This document shows, piece by piece, positions 5,566-5,601 of a stretch of 5,601 nt of DNA. The stretch spans positions 1-5,601 of the forward strand of contig CAKPPA010000074.1 of NCBI GenBank assembly GCA_934177025.1, written 5' to 3'. The stretch is from an uncultured Clostridia bacterium. GTDB lineage: Bacteria > Bacillota > Clostridia > Christensenellales > CAG-314. A model generated the notes under the pieces. It was given only the letters and a program-made list of their open reading frames with translations, made no database searches and had not been told where the DNA came from. Positions within the stretch are counted from its first letter, which is position 1; the number at the start of each line of letters is the position of its first letter. The position numbers and the translations under genes are program-made.

Positions 5566-5594
5566 TTTACTTTTTTTGGGGGGTATGCTAGTAT
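5566..5594 (+). promoter_or_regulatory. Candidate promoter for a gene beyond the window
   Basis: TTTACT (5566-5571) and TAGTAT (5589-5594) are 17 bases apart, with a TGC extended -10 just before the -10 box. An imperfect palindrome centred on TTGCGCAA (5549-5568, eight of ten pairs) overlaps the -35 and could be an operator. The controlled gene lies to the right of the window. Confidence 0.5.
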
Positions 5595-5601
5595 GTATAA
5601 G

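Overview
The window looks like a piece of a Gram-positive, probably clostridial (Bacillota) chromosome of moderate G+C. The signs are strong AGGAG-type ribosome binding sites, consensus sigma-A promoters with 17-base spacers, A/T-flanked intrinsic terminators, a Firmicutes-type small zinc-ribbon protein and paired half-size TauE/SafE proteins. No mobile element, CRISPR array, tRNA or rRNA is visible. The taxonomic placement is inference.

Left part (1-1310): a broken shikimate-pathway cluster. On the minus strand lie the 3' part of a ComEC/Rec2-like metallo-beta-lactamase-fold gene and, 8 bases after it, the first 122 codons of aroQ (type II 3-dehydroquinate dehydratase). The missing aroQ C-terminus is found 770 bases away on the opposite strand (768-865). 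There it overlaps by 11 bases the start of a plus-strand gene for a shikimate-kinase-like protein that lacks the P-loop. The first 34 bases of the window and bases 768-801 are an exact inverted repeat, and both copies belong to aroQ. The simplest ancestral order is comEC-like, aroQ, shikimate-kinase-like, all on one strand. The present arrangement is then an inversion, an inverted duplication or an assembly/amplification chimera.

Middle part (1311-4624): a bidirectional terminator (1427-1458) separates the shikimate cluster from a convergent 55-residue zinc-ribbon gene. That gene has a near-consensus promoter and a roughly 100-base leader whose hairpin pairs with its Shine-Dalgarno sequence. 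Upstream of it, also on the minus strand and ending in its own terminator, is an 847-residue two-membrane-segment surface protein. It has three diverged copies of a beta-rich, carbohydrate-binding-like module. It starts from its own promoter at 4596-4624.

Right part (4625-5601): diverging from the surface protein gene are two tandem half-length TauE/SafE permease genes, which probably form one heteromeric anion transporter. The last bases hold a good promoter candidate, with an imperfect palindrome at its -35 element, for a gene beyond the window.

The main items to follow up are the split aroQ with its inverted repeat, the P-loop-less shikimate kinase homologue, the RBS-masking leader hairpin, and the three-module surface protein.
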